From Pantoea sp. IMH (GTDB lineage: Bacteria; Pseudomonadota; Gammaproteobacteria; Enterobacterales; Enterobacteriaceae), in NCBI RefSeq assembly GCF_000599885.1, contig NZ_JFGT01000005.1:434001-498000 (forward strand): DNA of 64,000 nt, written 5' to 3'. The translations under genes and the position numbers were made by a program. Of this stretch, positions 17,001 through 24,762 are shown in pieces. Numbering within the stretch: position 1 is the first letter of the stretch; each line of letters opens with the position of its first letter. Below the pieces are notes generated by a model that worked only from the letters and a program-made list of their open reading frames with translations, had not been told where the DNA came from and did no database searches.

Positions 17001-19379
17001 ATCCAGCATAAACAGCCGACCGCCGCCGGTCAGGCCAAAGAGTTTGTGATGTTCGTTAACCGCCATATCCTTCAACTGGGCCTGCTTTGCCGCATCGCCG
17101 GTTAGTCCCTGCATCGAGGGCAAACCCGCTTTGGTAATGCTCTGCGGCGGCATCAGATCGCGCCGCAGGCCGGAAGCGATCTGATGCAGGCGCATTTCAC
17201 CGCTCTTATCCAGCGCCAGCAGCCGACCATTGCCCAGCGAGGCGATAGTCTGGGTTTTGCTCTCTTTTCCCAGGCCGTGCAGCGCCAGATCCGCCTTGAT
17301 GCTGTTTTTCACCTGCGTCAGCTGAAACAGGTTGTTGTGATGCAACGTTTTATTGCCTGCCTGGTTAACCTTCAGCGGCTTCACTTCGCCGCCTTCTACT
17401 TTCAGCGGCAGCCCGTCGTTGCCGCGAATTAAACGGTCCGCTTTTTCCGTGGTCGGCTCCCAGCGTTGGGAAACCTTATCGTAGAAATGGACCTTGCCAT
17501 CCATTAGCGCCAGCTTGCCGAGGCGGCCGGAATCCACTACCGCGTGCGGCAGCGGTTCGCTGCGGCGCAGCCCTTTCTGGTAATCCATCACCATGCTTTC
17601 ACTGAGATTCCAGCCCGGGGTGATGCCGTGCGCATCCAGCTGACAGCTGTGCTCGTTATCCAGCCGATCTTTCACCACCGCATGGAGCTGGCCCTGACCG
17701 TTGCTGTGCAGCGCGGCGATCTGCGCACCTTCGCCAAACACGGCGTGGATCGCCTGGTTGCGGTTATCTTCGGTGAAGTTAAGGTCGCTGGCGTTCGCGC
17801 CGGGACGAGCGGCGCTAAACAGCTTGCCGTTGGGATCGACAGCAAGGATCTGGTTGTCGTGCAGCGCGATGCTGCTGAGCTGAAAGTCAGCAGGTTGTCC
17901 ATTTACGCGCTGCTTCATCGCCAGCGTCGGACTTTGCCAGTCGCCCGCCTTGATATTGTTCATCAGCCGCAGCTGTTGGGCGTGCGTTTCACCGTCTTTC
18001 AGCACCACCGCCAGTTCGCCCTGCGCGCCGGCGCTAAAGGCAGCGATCTTGTGATCGAACAGCAGGCTTTTCTGCTGCTGGCTTAAGTTATGCAGGCGCT
18101 TATCGCCCTGAATGGCATACAGTTGGTTGTTGCCCTGGCGGCTGAGCTTGTCGAAGGTTTTATCATCTGTGCCGTGCACCGGCTCCCAGCGCTGGCTGGT
18201 GGTATCAAAGCGGTGCAGACGATTTTCATGCAGGCGCAGCTGTTCACTTTGCGCGCCGTTGGCAGGTTGATGGCTGTAAATGCCGGTCAGCAATGCGTGA
18301 ACCGCCTGGTCGGGTAGCGGACGATTCTCCCGCTCGCCGTTTTGCAGCAGGGCGATACGCTGTCCGGCGCGGTCCATACGCGGCTGCTGACCTGCGGCGG
18401 CAGGCTGGCTGTGGGCGATGGCGGTAAAGGCCAGCGGCGAATCCTGGACGTTAAGCAACCGCCCGCTGTGATCGAGCAGGACATGATGACGATCGCCCGC
18501 GCTGGCGTGCCAGCGATAACGCTGATCGGCTTTCCCCAGGGTCTGATCCAGCAGCGGCTTGAGCGTGTCCGCCGCATCAATATTTAATCGTTCGCCAGTA
18601 AGCGAGAGGCGGTTTAACTGTTCGCCTGGCGCCGCAGCGTCAGGTGCTGGCGTCTGGCCTTCGGCAGAGGTGCGCTCCAGCAGCTGGCGCTGCGCCTGTT
18701 TGGTGGCCAGTTTGCTTTTTTCATCATCGCTTAACGCGCTGGCGTGGCGCTCGGCGACCAGATCGATCAGCTGCAACATATTGCTGCTCCATTCGCTCAG
18801 CGATGCTGAAGAGCGGGACTGCTGCTGCGGCGGACGGGCGTTTTGCGTCGGCGTATCAGAGAGCGAATTGCGCCGTACCGGCGCGGCGGGCTTTCCTGTG
18901 CCGGACGGCGCGCCATCAACGGAATGGCGACGTTCCGGAATGACGGGCGTTTGCGTTCCCACATCCGCGCCGTCAATGCTGTGGCGGCGGGCGTGCCCGG
19001 CGGGTTTGGGCGTTTCTGTCGGCACGCCCTCAATAGAGTGTCGTCGGGCTGGGGGTTTGCTCACTGGCCAGTTATCGACGGGCAGCGCCTCTTTTTCGCC
19101 AGTGGAGTGCCGCCGCCGCAGCGCCGTGCCGTTGCCTGCATCCTGACCGGCGCGGCCGGGGCCCGGATGCGAGCCATGGCGACGCAGAGAGGCGGCGCCC
19201 GCCTGCTGCTGTGCTGAGGCGGGGCCTCGTGCTGCCCCCTGTAACAGGTTGCCGCTGCTACGCTGGGTCGCGCGCGCTGCGCCCTGAGTTACGGCAGATG
19301 ATGTGGCGTGCGAGCTGGCCTGACCAACAGTGCGTGCCACCGCGGCGGCGGCGCTTGCGATTCCGGGAGCTAAAACCAT
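14025..19379 (-). CDS. dspE: DspE, AvrE-family type III effector
   Basis: 1784 aa, in the range of DspE and WtsE (about 1830 aa). The first 200 residues are disordered and rich in Ser, Gly and Arg, with periodic RRHS motifs. A long central region (roughly 250-900) shows repeated blades of the type QGELAVVLKDGE or NGRLLALDKSGEMRLHQ, consistent with the beta-propeller of AvrE proteins. The C-terminal third is the part known in the family to form a membrane pore or channel in host cells. AvrE effectors are major virulence factors that promote water soaking and suppress defence. A strong AAGGAG site precedes the ATG. Unusually, the gene begins only 21 nt after hrpT and has no hrp box of its own, so it probably depends on transcription from the hrpF or hrpA promoters. 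Confidence 0.95.
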   Translation of the reverse strand: MVLAPGIASAAAAVARTVGQASSHATSSAVTQGAARATQRSSGNLLQGAARGPASAQQQAGAASLRRHGSHPGPGRAGQDAGNGTALRRRHSTGEKEALPVDNWPVSKPPARRHSIEGVPTETPKPAGHARRHSIDGADVGTQTPVIPERRHSVDGAPSGTGKPAAPVRRNSLSDTPTQNARPPQQQSRSSASLSEWSSNMLQLIDLVAERHASALSDDEKSKLATKQAQRQLLERTSAEGQTPAPDAAAPGEQLNRLSLTGERLNIDAADTLKPLLDQTLGKADQRYRWHASAGDRHHVLLDHSGRLLNVQDSPLAFTAIAHSQPAAAGQQPRMDRAGQRIALLQNGERENRPLPDQAVHALLTGIYSHQPANGAQSEQLRLHENRLHRFDTTSQRWEPVHGTDDKTFDKLSRQGNNQLYAIQGDKRLHNLSQQQKSLLFDHKIAAFSAGAQGELAVVLKDGETHAQQLRLMNNIKAGDWQSPTLAMKQRVNGQPADFQLSSIALHDNQILAVDPNGKLFSAARPGANASDLNFTEDNRNQAIHAVFGEGAQIAALHSNGQGQLHAVVKDRLDNEHSCQLDAHGITPGWNLSESMVMDYQKGLRRSEPLPHAVVDSGRLGKLALMDGKVHFYDKVSQRWEPTTEKADRLIRGNDGLPLKVEGGEVKPLKVNQAGNKTLHHNNLFQLTQVKNSIKADLALHGLGKESKTQTIASLGNGRLLALDKSGEMRLHQIASGLRRDLMPPQSITKAGLPSMQGLTGDAAKQAQLKDMAVNEHHKLFGLTGGGRLFMLDDKDWQGNNGGGWQPVTALPPNPGAPASLHTDGQGRLMVADEAGNAARLEAGTWRPLDRQQALSAYENNSSAETFGRLGDAGKSGRIPGTNVTYKREIDLFGSSGSDTSKVNSPFKKRMEAFVLRTSGGGWPRPLKNLGNEFKHRLHGREGLSPLYTAQNNIALEITSQHNARTRPQQALEQRLTGLNLKSSDPGLHQEINEFAEELGHSLMLQTRAVGQHYGVLDDKNQLNSDPKKLKNTHNGHLNSARHRDPQMVNTLHQLINNNPSAHTAPALGVINDMRNHRLVLDHLKHNTDKPVRDSSDELGLVKSRLFLDAITQQRLHSALDVYQRSLDGGTDPATARSDLQTHIRDLRHQRWGADPVKKLTDQGFANLKQIEANYDAIKKMTNAFSKEHHGLNLTSRTVFNAQNQAQLVESMANELKSLSNGENLTFSSNYGAFASSVVVPGVQTQVLAGGRANADRGYSLAFARGEEGLTVTVGRNGAGGITPFTGVGHNMLTGHVDPNDVKFGKDGEHTASPVVRLGAAASLNIQRQSQNNVTFSLADNEIGDFLNRLASDQIDPLELLDKGNEHKVKNGTTWTTSLDTGGAALASIGLPMTNKNEKNHIALTRFGGGVAASLNIAAAARERNTNGNSSTSKQTSSTNRVRFFNQGAAEARFVSPSGMVNRTDQARQPIMAVTGAGVRFSFDNRTKQSLSLELTQPHRLAATHLDKLTESLTKAFPDRATAQLMDSLKEPAADSGKTAKTNNEKLDALLNHFGQHEAQGKVTNNAQYAAIRELVKLRQQREALNLHVPLPAGAETQSTYNNLAKIDSNGLLHWLGDMLNHETGSNHPLSNANRIRTMMEQDGHLSGLIKQMQLSPDTQAVVTLEPKDEVKEQLNADWMAGRISRNELETRLQTRSNMRIKSVAFTESKSKSDGVTSPQFLLGGGSNVSIAKSRNLGKISFSYGRDQQSPLAYTLEGEMAKRSTGQLAQPLQAARQSGRVLKS
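18819..19046 (-). repeat. Four in-frame 57-bp units encoding 19-aa RRxS repeats in DspE
   Basis: DspE residues 112-187 consist of four units, each 19 aa long, beginning RRHSIEG, RRHSIDG, RRHSVDG and RRNSLSD. The first three also share a Pro/Thr-rich tail. Two further basic motifs precede the array (RRHG at 66-69, RRRHS at 88-92). The exact spacing implies tandem duplication followed by drift. Confidence 0.8.
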
Positions 19380-19400
19380 TTGCTTCTCCTTTTATCTTAC

Positions 19401-19589
19401 TCAGGGATGAACCTGGACCCGGGTGTAATCGTAAGGGCCGTTACGCAGTTCCGGCTGCCACCATATGGTTAAATGCTGTAGATCGGATTGCGGACGGCAG
19501 CGCACATCCTGACAGCCGGACGGCGCTTTTGGCGCGCAGGCGCTAAGCAGCAGACTGAGCAAAGCGGTAAAAAGCAGTTTACGTAACAT
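19401..19589 (-). CDS. hrpT: HrpT, small outer-membrane lipoprotein (pilotin candidate)
   Basis: 62 aa from the ATG at 19589, which follows an AGGA site; the frame also extends to a TTG at 19601. A lipoprotein signal is evident: MLRKLLF, a hydrophobic stretch and the lipobox LLSAC, so the mature protein starts at Cys17. HrpT lipoproteins assist outer-membrane insertion of the HrcC secretin. The gene sits 8 nt downstream of hrcC, as in other Hrp1 systems. It is followed 21 nt later by dspE, where other clusters usually have hrpV and hrpN. Confidence 0.85.
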   Translation of the reverse strand: MLRKLLFTALLSLLLSACAPKAPSGCQDVRCRPQSDLQHLTIWWQPELRNGPYDYTRVQVHP

Positions 19590-19597
19590 AACGGTCC

Positions 19598-21658
19598 TCA
19601 ACGTAGCAGGCGGCTGCCGGTGCTGGCGGCAGTGGAAGTGAGTAAGGAGACGCGTCCCGGGCGGGCAACGGCGCCAGGCTCAAAAGCCACGTAGACTTCG
19701 GCTGATTCGCCGGGGCGTAGCTGCGAGCGCGGCCAGACCGCTACCGCCAATGTGCGATCGCTACGGCAGGCTGCCTCGTCAAAGCGCTGGGTGACGTTGC
19801 TGTTATTGGTGATCACGCCCACGGCGATCTGCACCGAGCTGCTGTGATACCACTGATGGCGTCGGTAATCGTTAAACAGGCCGCCCGGCAGGCTACAGAG
19901 AGCGCTCAGCGTCTGGCCGCTGCCGCCGACGGAAAAGCCGGTGGGCTGGCGATTTTCGGCCAAATCACGCAGCGCGGTTTCCACCAGGCTTTTCATATCG
20001 GTGTACTTATGGCGGCGATTAACCTCGCCCATCGCATCATTCAGCTGGCTGCGGTTTTCGTCAGCGATATAGCGGGAAGGATCGACCTGATCGCCCACCA
20101 GATGCGGCGTGATGATAAATAATCGTTCGCGCTGCGAGGTCTCATGCTGGGTTGAAGTAAACAGCTTGCCGATCAGCGGGATGCTGCCGAGGATCGGGAT
20201 GCGCCGCTCACGATCGCCGCTCCGCTTGGTATGGAAGCCGCCCATCACCAGCGAACGGCGCTCCTGTACCAGCGCCTGGGTGCTGATCACCCCGTTGCTG
20301 GTGCCTTCTGCTTCGCCGTCATCGTTTTTATCCAGCTTGCCGTCTTCCACGTCCACAATAAGCTGCACCGACGATTTAACGTTACCGATAGCGCGCGGCG
20401 TGACGCGCAGGCTTGTGCCCGCAGTGACCGCCTGAATATCCACCACCCGTTCGCCAACGGCGCGGATAAAGGCGGTATCGCTGAAATCAATGACCGCTGG
20501 CTGGTTTTCCAGCGTCATGATCGAGGGATTGGCAATAATCGACGCGGTGCCTTCGCCTTCCAGCGCCTGAATATCGGCGAAGAAACGGCGGAAGTCGGTG
20601 ACGAACAGCGTGCTGGGGCCGGAAAGCAGCGCCGATCCGCCACTTACGTTACCAAACTGGCCTGCCCAGCTGGTGGAAAGACGCGCCAGTTCGTTGCGAT
20701 CGATATCTACAATCAGCGCGTCGATCTCAATCAGCTTCTGCGGCACGTCGATGGTGGCGATCAGCGATTGATAGGCGTTGCGGTATTTGGGATCGTCACG
20801 CACCAGCAGGGCGTTGTTGCGGACATCGGCGGAAACGCGTCCGGCCATGGCGCTGGGTGCACCGCCAGAGGTATGGCGATCCTTATGGGTGCCGCGCCCC
20901 ACCAGCTGGTTAAGAATACTTTGCGATTCCATGCGCATCTGCTCCATGCCGTCATCGCCAGCCTGGCCGCTGCTCATGCCTTTAGCGCTGTCGCTGCCGC
21001 CCTGGCCTAACAGTTCGTTGAGCATGGTCGCCACGCCGGGCACCAGTAGCGTCTGGTCGCGATAGCGAATAGTACGATCGGCTACCGAGGCATATTTCAG
21101 CGGAAACGCCATCATCTCTTTAGGCTCTTTATCTTCTTTCGGCGTATCTGATTTTTTCGCGAAGTCGGCGATCAGGTTGACATATTCTGGCGGGCCGGTG
21201 ACCAGCACCACGCCTTCATCGGGCAGTTCACCCCAGCCGAAGCGCGGCTCCAGCAGGCCAACGCCTTTCAGCGCCTGTTTGATATCGGGCGCGGCGTCAG
21301 GCGAGATCTCCAGCCGCCGTGAGGCCTGCGCCGTCAGCGGGCTGACATACAGCGTGTCGTTGTAGACAAACCATTGAAAGCGGTACTCCAGCGCCAGGCG
21401 GTTCAGAAACGCTTCCGGGCTGGCGGCGCGCAGGCGGCCAGTGACATTGCTGTCGGGCAGGGTGCCAAGGTTAATATCCACGCCGAAGCTGTTGGTGAAG
21501 TCTTCAAGAATAATGTTGAGCGGCGTATTGTCGGCGGAATAGGCGTAGGCGCCATTTTTCCAGGCTTCCGGGGTGCTGGCATGTAAGGTGCCAGCGCACA
21601 GCAATAACAGGGCGGCTGTCCAGCGCAGCAGCCGTTTAACAGCGGGCAGGGTGATCAC
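19598..21658 (-). CDS. hrcC: HrcC, outer-membrane secretin
   Basis: 686 aa with a Sec signal peptide (LLRWTAALLLLCAGTLHAS) cleaved around residue 28. N-domains occupy about 35-330, including PDSNVTGRL and the LLVPGVATMLNELLG region. The C-terminal secretin domain contains the VERRSLVMGGFHTK-like motif (here VQERRSLVMGGFHTKRSGDR) and PILGSIPLIGKLF, both hallmarks. It forms the outer-membrane ring through which the pilus passes. A Gly/Ser/Met-rich insertion near 215-245 is probably the disordered linker. hrpT follows directly. The gap to hrpF upstream is 77 nt and lacks the hrpG gene usually found there. Confidence 0.95.
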   Translation of the reverse strand: MITLPAVKRLLRWTAALLLLCAGTLHASTPEAWKNGAYAYSADNTPLNIILEDFTNSFGVDINLGTLPDSNVTGRLRAASPEAFLNRLALEYRFQWFVYNDTLYVSPLTAQASRRLEISPDAAPDIKQALKGVGLLEPRFGWGELPDEGVVLVTGPPEYVNLIADFAKKSDTPKEDKEPKEMMAFPLKYASVADRTIRYRDQTLLVPGVATMLNELLGQGGSDSAKGMSSGQAGDDGMEQMRMESQSILNQLVGRGTHKDRHTSGGAPSAMAGRVSADVRNNALLVRDDPKYRNAYQSLIATIDVPQKLIEIDALIVDIDRNELARLSTSWAGQFGNVSGGSALLSGPSTLFVTDFRRFFADIQALEGEGTASIIANPSIMTLENQPAVIDFSDTAFIRAVGERVVDIQAVTAGTSLRVTPRAIGNVKSSVQLIVDVEDGKLDKNDDGEAEGTSNGVISTQALVQERRSLVMGGFHTKRSGDRERRIPILGSIPLIGKLFTSTQHETSQRERLFIITPHLVGDQVDPSRYIADENRSQLNDAMGEVNRRHKYTDMKSLVETALRDLAENRQPTGFSVGGSGQTLSALCSLPGGLFNDYRRHQWYHSSSVQIAVGVITNNSNVTQRFDEAACRSDRTLAVAVWPRSQLRPGESAEVYVAFEPGAVARPGRVSLLTSTAASTGSRLLR

Positions 21659-21735
21659 ACCTTACTCCTTTCTTCTGACAGAATTTTTATGAAAGCCTGT
21701 TAACGGCAGCCGCAGCTGCCGTTGGTTAACGCACA

Positions 21736-21963
21736 TCAGTTAATGGCATCAATAATCGATTTACGGATACCGAACTTAAACTGGGTATATTGCGAGCTGG
21801 CCCAGCTGGCGTTGGACATATCCAACAGCTGGTTCTGGAAGGCGTACATATCGCTGAGACTGAACGACTGATCCGACATCTCTTTAGCGACCTGATAGGT
21901 CTCGTTGTGGGTGCGGCTGGACTGTGCGGACAAGCGACGCTGCAGTAAATCTCCGGAAGGCAT
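21736..21963 (-). CDS. hrpF: HrpF, small T3SS protein of the hrpC-type operon
   Basis: 75 aa, with a good GAGGAG site before the ATG. HrpF of Erwinia and Pseudomonas syringae group I systems is about 74 aa and related in size and helical pattern to needle and needle-chaperone proteins (YscE/YscF-like). The end, KFGIRKSIIDAIN, is hydrophobic and amphipathic, as in needle-type subunits. It is preceded by its own hrp box, making it the first gene of a transcription unit hrpF-hrcC-hrpT-dspE-dspF. It should not be confused with the Xanthomonas translocator of the same name. Confidence 0.82.
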   Translation of the reverse strand: MPSGDLLQRRLSAQSSRTHNETYQVAKEMSDQSFSLSDMYAFQNQLLDMSNASWASSQYTQFKFGIRKSIIDAIN

Positions 21964-21994
21964 GGTGCGACTCCTCTGGTTTAGGGTTCTCCCT

Positions 21995-22022
21995 TAAGTG
22001 GCGCCGGTTATCGTTGGGTTCC
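21995..22022 (-). promoter_or_regulatory. hrp box upstream of hrpF
   Basis: On the minus strand: GGAACC, 15-nt spacer, CCACTTA. The box lies 32 nt before the hrpF ATG and overlaps the space just after the hrpE stop. It gives the hrpF-hrcC-hrpT(-dspEF) segment its own HrpL promoter within the larger hrpA operon. Confidence 0.92.
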
Positions 22023-22037
22023 GTTGGCGGTAAAAAA

Positions 22038-22640
22038 TTATTCGCCGCCTAGCGTCTGGCAGAGCGCCTGCCAGCTGATGTGCAGTTCGCCCTGCGCGGT
22101 GACCAGCCGCAGCGCGTCGCTTTCCAGCCGCTCATTGGCAATCAGCTGCCAGCGCAGCGCGGGATGGGCGCTGAGCCAGGCTGATAGCGATGGCTGTTGC
22201 GGGACGGCGCAGTAAAGCGTCGCCTGGGTTTCTGCCGGACAGCGGCTCATTAACTGCGTCAGTAACGCTTCCAGACGCGCGGCGGGCGGCACCTCCGCCA
22301 GGCAGTGCGTCAGCGCCTGCGCTAACAGCTGGCTGGCCAGTGCGACCACCTGCTGCTGCTGTGCTTCCCGCTGCTGCCGCCAATCGTCAAACAGCACTTG
22401 CGCCTGTTGCCAGAAGTGCGCCTGCTCTTGCTCCAGCAGCCCGGCGGCCTGTTCCTGCGCCTGTTGCAGTATTTGCTGCGCCTGCTGAAGGGCTTCATCC
22501 AGCTGCCGCTGCGCCTGCTGTTTTGCCTCCAACAGGATGGCCTGCGCCTGCTGCTGCTGCGCCAGCGCCTCACGGCTGAGTAACGCCTGTTGCGGCTCTG
22601 GCGGGGTAAAGCAGGTTAATTGCCTAAGCTGCCACATCAT
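22038..22640 (-). CDS. hrpE: HrpE, ATPase stator protein (HrcL/YscL family)
   Basis: 200 aa from the ATG at 22640 (or 199 aa from the adjacent ATG at 22637), preceded by GGAGAG; the open frame runs further upstream through hrpD and those residues are spurious. Residues 25-110 form an extremely Gln/Ala-rich coiled coil (QQAQRQLDEALQQAQQILQQ), typical of FliH/YscL stators. The C-terminal domain is predicted to bind the HrcN ATPase. It links the ATPase to the HrcQ pods and the membrane. Its start overlaps hrpD by 17 nt. Confidence 0.88.
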   Translation of the reverse strand: MMWQLRQLTCFTPPEPQQALLSREALAQQQQAQAILLEAKQQAQRQLDEALQQAQQILQQAQEQAAGLLEQEQAHFWQQAQVLFDDWRQQREAQQQQVVALASQLLAQALTHCLAEVPPAARLEALLTQLMSRCPAETQATLYCAVPQQPSLSAWLSAHPALRWQLIANERLESDALRLVTAQGELHISWQALCQTLGGE

Positions 22641-23169
22641 TCTTCTCTCCGGCACGGCAGCGCCATAGCGCCGCTTCCCATAAGGGCTGCAATCGACGGG
22701 CAGGAATAACGAGTGGCGTGGCCGGGCAGGCCAGCGCCGCATCACGTGGAAAAGCCATGCGTAAACGGCTCCAGCAGGCGGGCCAGAGCGCCTGCAACAG
22801 CGGGAGCGCCGCAGGCTGCGGCTGAAAGGCATCTGGCAGCCAGCTTTCCGGGCGTAACCCTTTCGCCAGCCGCCGACACCAGATTTTCTCTTCGCCGGGT
22901 AGCCCGGTCTCTGCGCCGCAAATCGCTTCAGTGAGCGTCAGCAGCCGCGTTTTTTGTGGTTCCGACAGCGCCAGCAGATCCAGCAGCAGCGGCTGCGGCG
23001 GGGCAAGGGGCGCTGCCTCGACGCCCCAGTGGCGGCCTATCGCCGCGCCGCGCATCCGGGCCAGCGCCAGCTGACGCGCTTCCGGCAGCGCGAACCAGCT
23101 ATCCTGGCGCCAGCTGTCATGGGCTGCTTGCCAGTAACCGCTGTGCCACCATGTTAGCCACGCTGTCAT
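22624..23169 (-). CDS. hrpD: HrpD, T3SS accessory protein (YscK/SctK-like)
   Basis: 181 aa, Trp- and Leu-rich, soluble. In Hrp1 clusters the gene between hrcJ and hrpE is hrpD, thought to correspond to SctK, the adaptor joining the inner ring to the sorting platform. The sequence gives no strong motif, so the call is by position, size and composition. It begins in the hrcJ stop (ATGA overlap) and overlaps hrpE, indicating tight translational coupling. Confidence 0.84.
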   Translation of the reverse strand: MTAWLTWWHSGYWQAAHDSWRQDSWFALPEARQLALARMRGAAIGRHWGVEAAPLAPPQPLLLDLLALSEPQKTRLLTLTEAICGAETGLPGEEKIWCRRLAKGLRPESWLPDAFQPQPAALPLLQALWPACWSRLRMAFPRDAALACPATPLVIPARRLQPLWEAALWRCRAGEKNDVAA

Positions 23170-23942
23170 GACGGTTTCCCTGGGTTGGCGACCGCCGTAC
23201 GCGTTCCTTTTTTACTGGAGCGCAACATCACGACGCCTGCGATCAGCAACAGCAAAATGCCCGCCATGCTCAGCACCCCTTTAACCAGCGAAAACTGGCC
23301 GGGAGAGAGGGTAAACGGCCCCATTTTCACTGTCTCCACCCGATCCTCATAGACCTTAGCCGGGACGAAAACGATGGCTAAATCGCGATCGTCGCGTCCG
23401 ACCAGGCCGGGAATACTGGTGGCGACCAGGCGACGAATACGTGGCTCAATGCTGTCGGGATCGAGCGTGTCGTGGTATTTGATAAACACGGAAGCAGAGG
23501 CGGGCTGCACCGGCTCGCCGGGAGCGATACGCTCTGGCAGCACCACATGAACGCGCGACACCACCACGCCGTCAATTTGCGCCAGCGTGGATTCCACCTC
23601 CTGCGACAGCGCATAGATATAGCGTGCCCGCTCCTCCATCGGGCTGGATATGACGCCACTTTTCTGGAATACCTCGCCCAGATTGGTGCGCGCCTTGCGC
23701 GGCAGCCCGGCAGCCTCGAGAATATTGACCGAGCGCTCAATATTTTCCGGCGCGACCAGCACCGAAACGCCCGCCTTATCCACACGCTTGCTGGCGGGAA
23801 TATGGTAGCGATTCAGTTCGGCAACAATATCGTTGGCATCATTTTCGGCCAGATTGCTATTCAGGACGGTATCGTCGCCACAGCCGCTCAGCAGCAGGGC
23901 AAGGCAGCCGACCAACAGGGCTTTTACCAGAAAAGGTCGCAT
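23166..23942 (-). CDS. hrcJ: HrcJ, inner-ring lipoprotein (YscJ/FliF family)
   Basis: 258 aa. Lipoprotein signal peptide with lipobox LLSGC (Cys21). Two periplasmic ring-building domains (about 28-75 and 110-190) contain the family stretches LNSNLAENDANDIVAELNRY, EELARYIYALSQEVE-like (here EERARYIYALSQEVESTLAQ) and RVHVVLPER. A C-terminal membrane helix is near 220-242. It forms the 24-mer inner-membrane ring of the basal body. hrpB precedes it by 5 nt. Confidence 0.95.
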   Translation of the reverse strand: MRPFLVKALLVGCLALLLSGCGDDTVLNSNLAENDANDIVAELNRYHIPASKRVDKAGVSVLVAPENIERSVNILEAAGLPRKARTNLGEVFQKSGVISSPMEERARYIYALSQEVESTLAQIDGVVVSRVHVVLPERIAPGEPVQPASASVFIKYHDTLDPDSIEPRIRRLVATSIPGLVGRDDRDLAIVFVPAKVYEDRVETVKMGPFTLSPGQFSLVKGVLSMAGILLLLIAGVVMLRSSKKGTRTAVANPGKPS

Positions 23943-23947
23943 AGCGT

Positions 23948-24313
23948 TTACTGTAGGTTGGTTAATTTATCCAGGCTTTGCACGCCCTTGGCAACGATCT
24001 TGGCATTCATCAGGCTCTCTACGTAATAGTCCGACAGCGCGGCGTTAGCGGCGCTAAAGTCGAGCGAGCTGGTAGAACGTGATGCCACTTCCAGATTGCG
24101 AAACGCGCTCTGCTGCGCCTGCTGGTTACGGCTGATGGCGCCGGTCAGGCTGCTGATAATATCGGGCGTACCGCCCGCAGGCGCGGAACCTTCAGGCGCG
24201 TTCAGCGCGGCACTGAACCACTGCGCATCTGCCTTATCAGGCTGGGGCGCGGTATCGTCCGCTTCTAACGTTACTGAGGTGGTCAGAGAAGGCGAGGCGT
24301 TATTGACTTTCAT
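23948..24313 (-). CDS. hrpB: HrpB, inner-rod type protein (YscI-like)
   Basis: 121 aa, soluble, with Ser/Thr-rich N-terminus (MKVNNASPSLTTSVTL) and a helical C-terminal part ending YYVESLMNAKIVAKGVQSLDKLTNL, which resembles the C-terminal motif of YscI/PrgJ inner-rod subunits. Located between the pilin gene and hrcJ as in Erwinia hrp clusters. HrpB is itself a T3SS substrate needed for pilus assembly in related systems. Confidence 0.86.
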   Translation of the reverse strand: MKVNNASPSLTTSVTLEADDTAPQPDKADAQWFSAALNAPEGSAPAGGTPDIISSLTGAISRNQQAQQSAFRNLEVASRSTSSLDFSAANAALSDYYVESLMNAKIVAKGVQSLDKLTNLQ

Positions 24314-24380
24314 CGGTTCAGCTCTTCTGTTAAAGGAAAGAGAGGGAGGAGCGTGGCGTTCTCCTCCCCGCCCGCCGTGC

Positions 24381-24620
24381 TTAGTAGGAGATCTTCACCT
24401 GGGCTGCGGCTGAACCCGCCTGGGCCGCGCTGTCTGCGATACCGTTGACGCGCTGGTTTTCTGCGTCCAGCTTGGCCTTTGCCACCTGGTTCTGCTGCAT
24501 CTCTTTCTGTACGCCCTGCATTTCCATCATAAAATCGGCACCGCCCATTGCGCCTGAAATCTGGCTCAGGGAGCTGGCGCCGCCGGTGATCATATTGGAG
24601 ATGCCTGTAGTTACGCTCAT
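24381..24620 (-). CDS. hrpA: HrpA, Hrp pilin
   Basis: 79 aa from the ATG at 24620, preceded by an AGGA site; longer frames pass through the hrp box. No cysteine, Gly/Ser/Met-rich N-terminal half (ISNMITGGASSLSQISGAMG) and a helical Gln/Lys/Ala C-terminal half, as in Erwinia HrpA pilins. The subunits polymerise into the extracellular Hrp pilus through which effectors travel across the plant cell wall. It is the first gene of the operon and lies 50 nt downstream of a perfect hrp box. Confidence 0.9.
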   Translation of the reverse strand: MSVTTGISNMITGGASSLSQISGAMGGADFMMEMQGVQKEMQQNQVAKAKLDAENQRVNGIADSAAQAGSAAAQVKISY

Positions 24621-24670
24621 GGTTATTTCCTCGTTAAAGTTTAAGGTTGTACTGCGATGGTTTCGATCAT

Positions 24671-24698
24671 TGAGTGGTGAGCGCGCCGGGCGGGTTCC
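24671..24698 (-). promoter_or_regulatory. hrp box upstream of hrpA
   Basis: On the minus strand: GGAACC, 15-nt spacer, CCACTCA, an exact consensus match 50 nt before the hrpA start codon. Confidence 0.92.
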
Positions 24699-24762
24699 AT
24701 AAAAATGCAGAATTTTTTCTGGCAAGAAAAAACCCGCGGTCGGTTGACGGCGGGCTGGGGGA

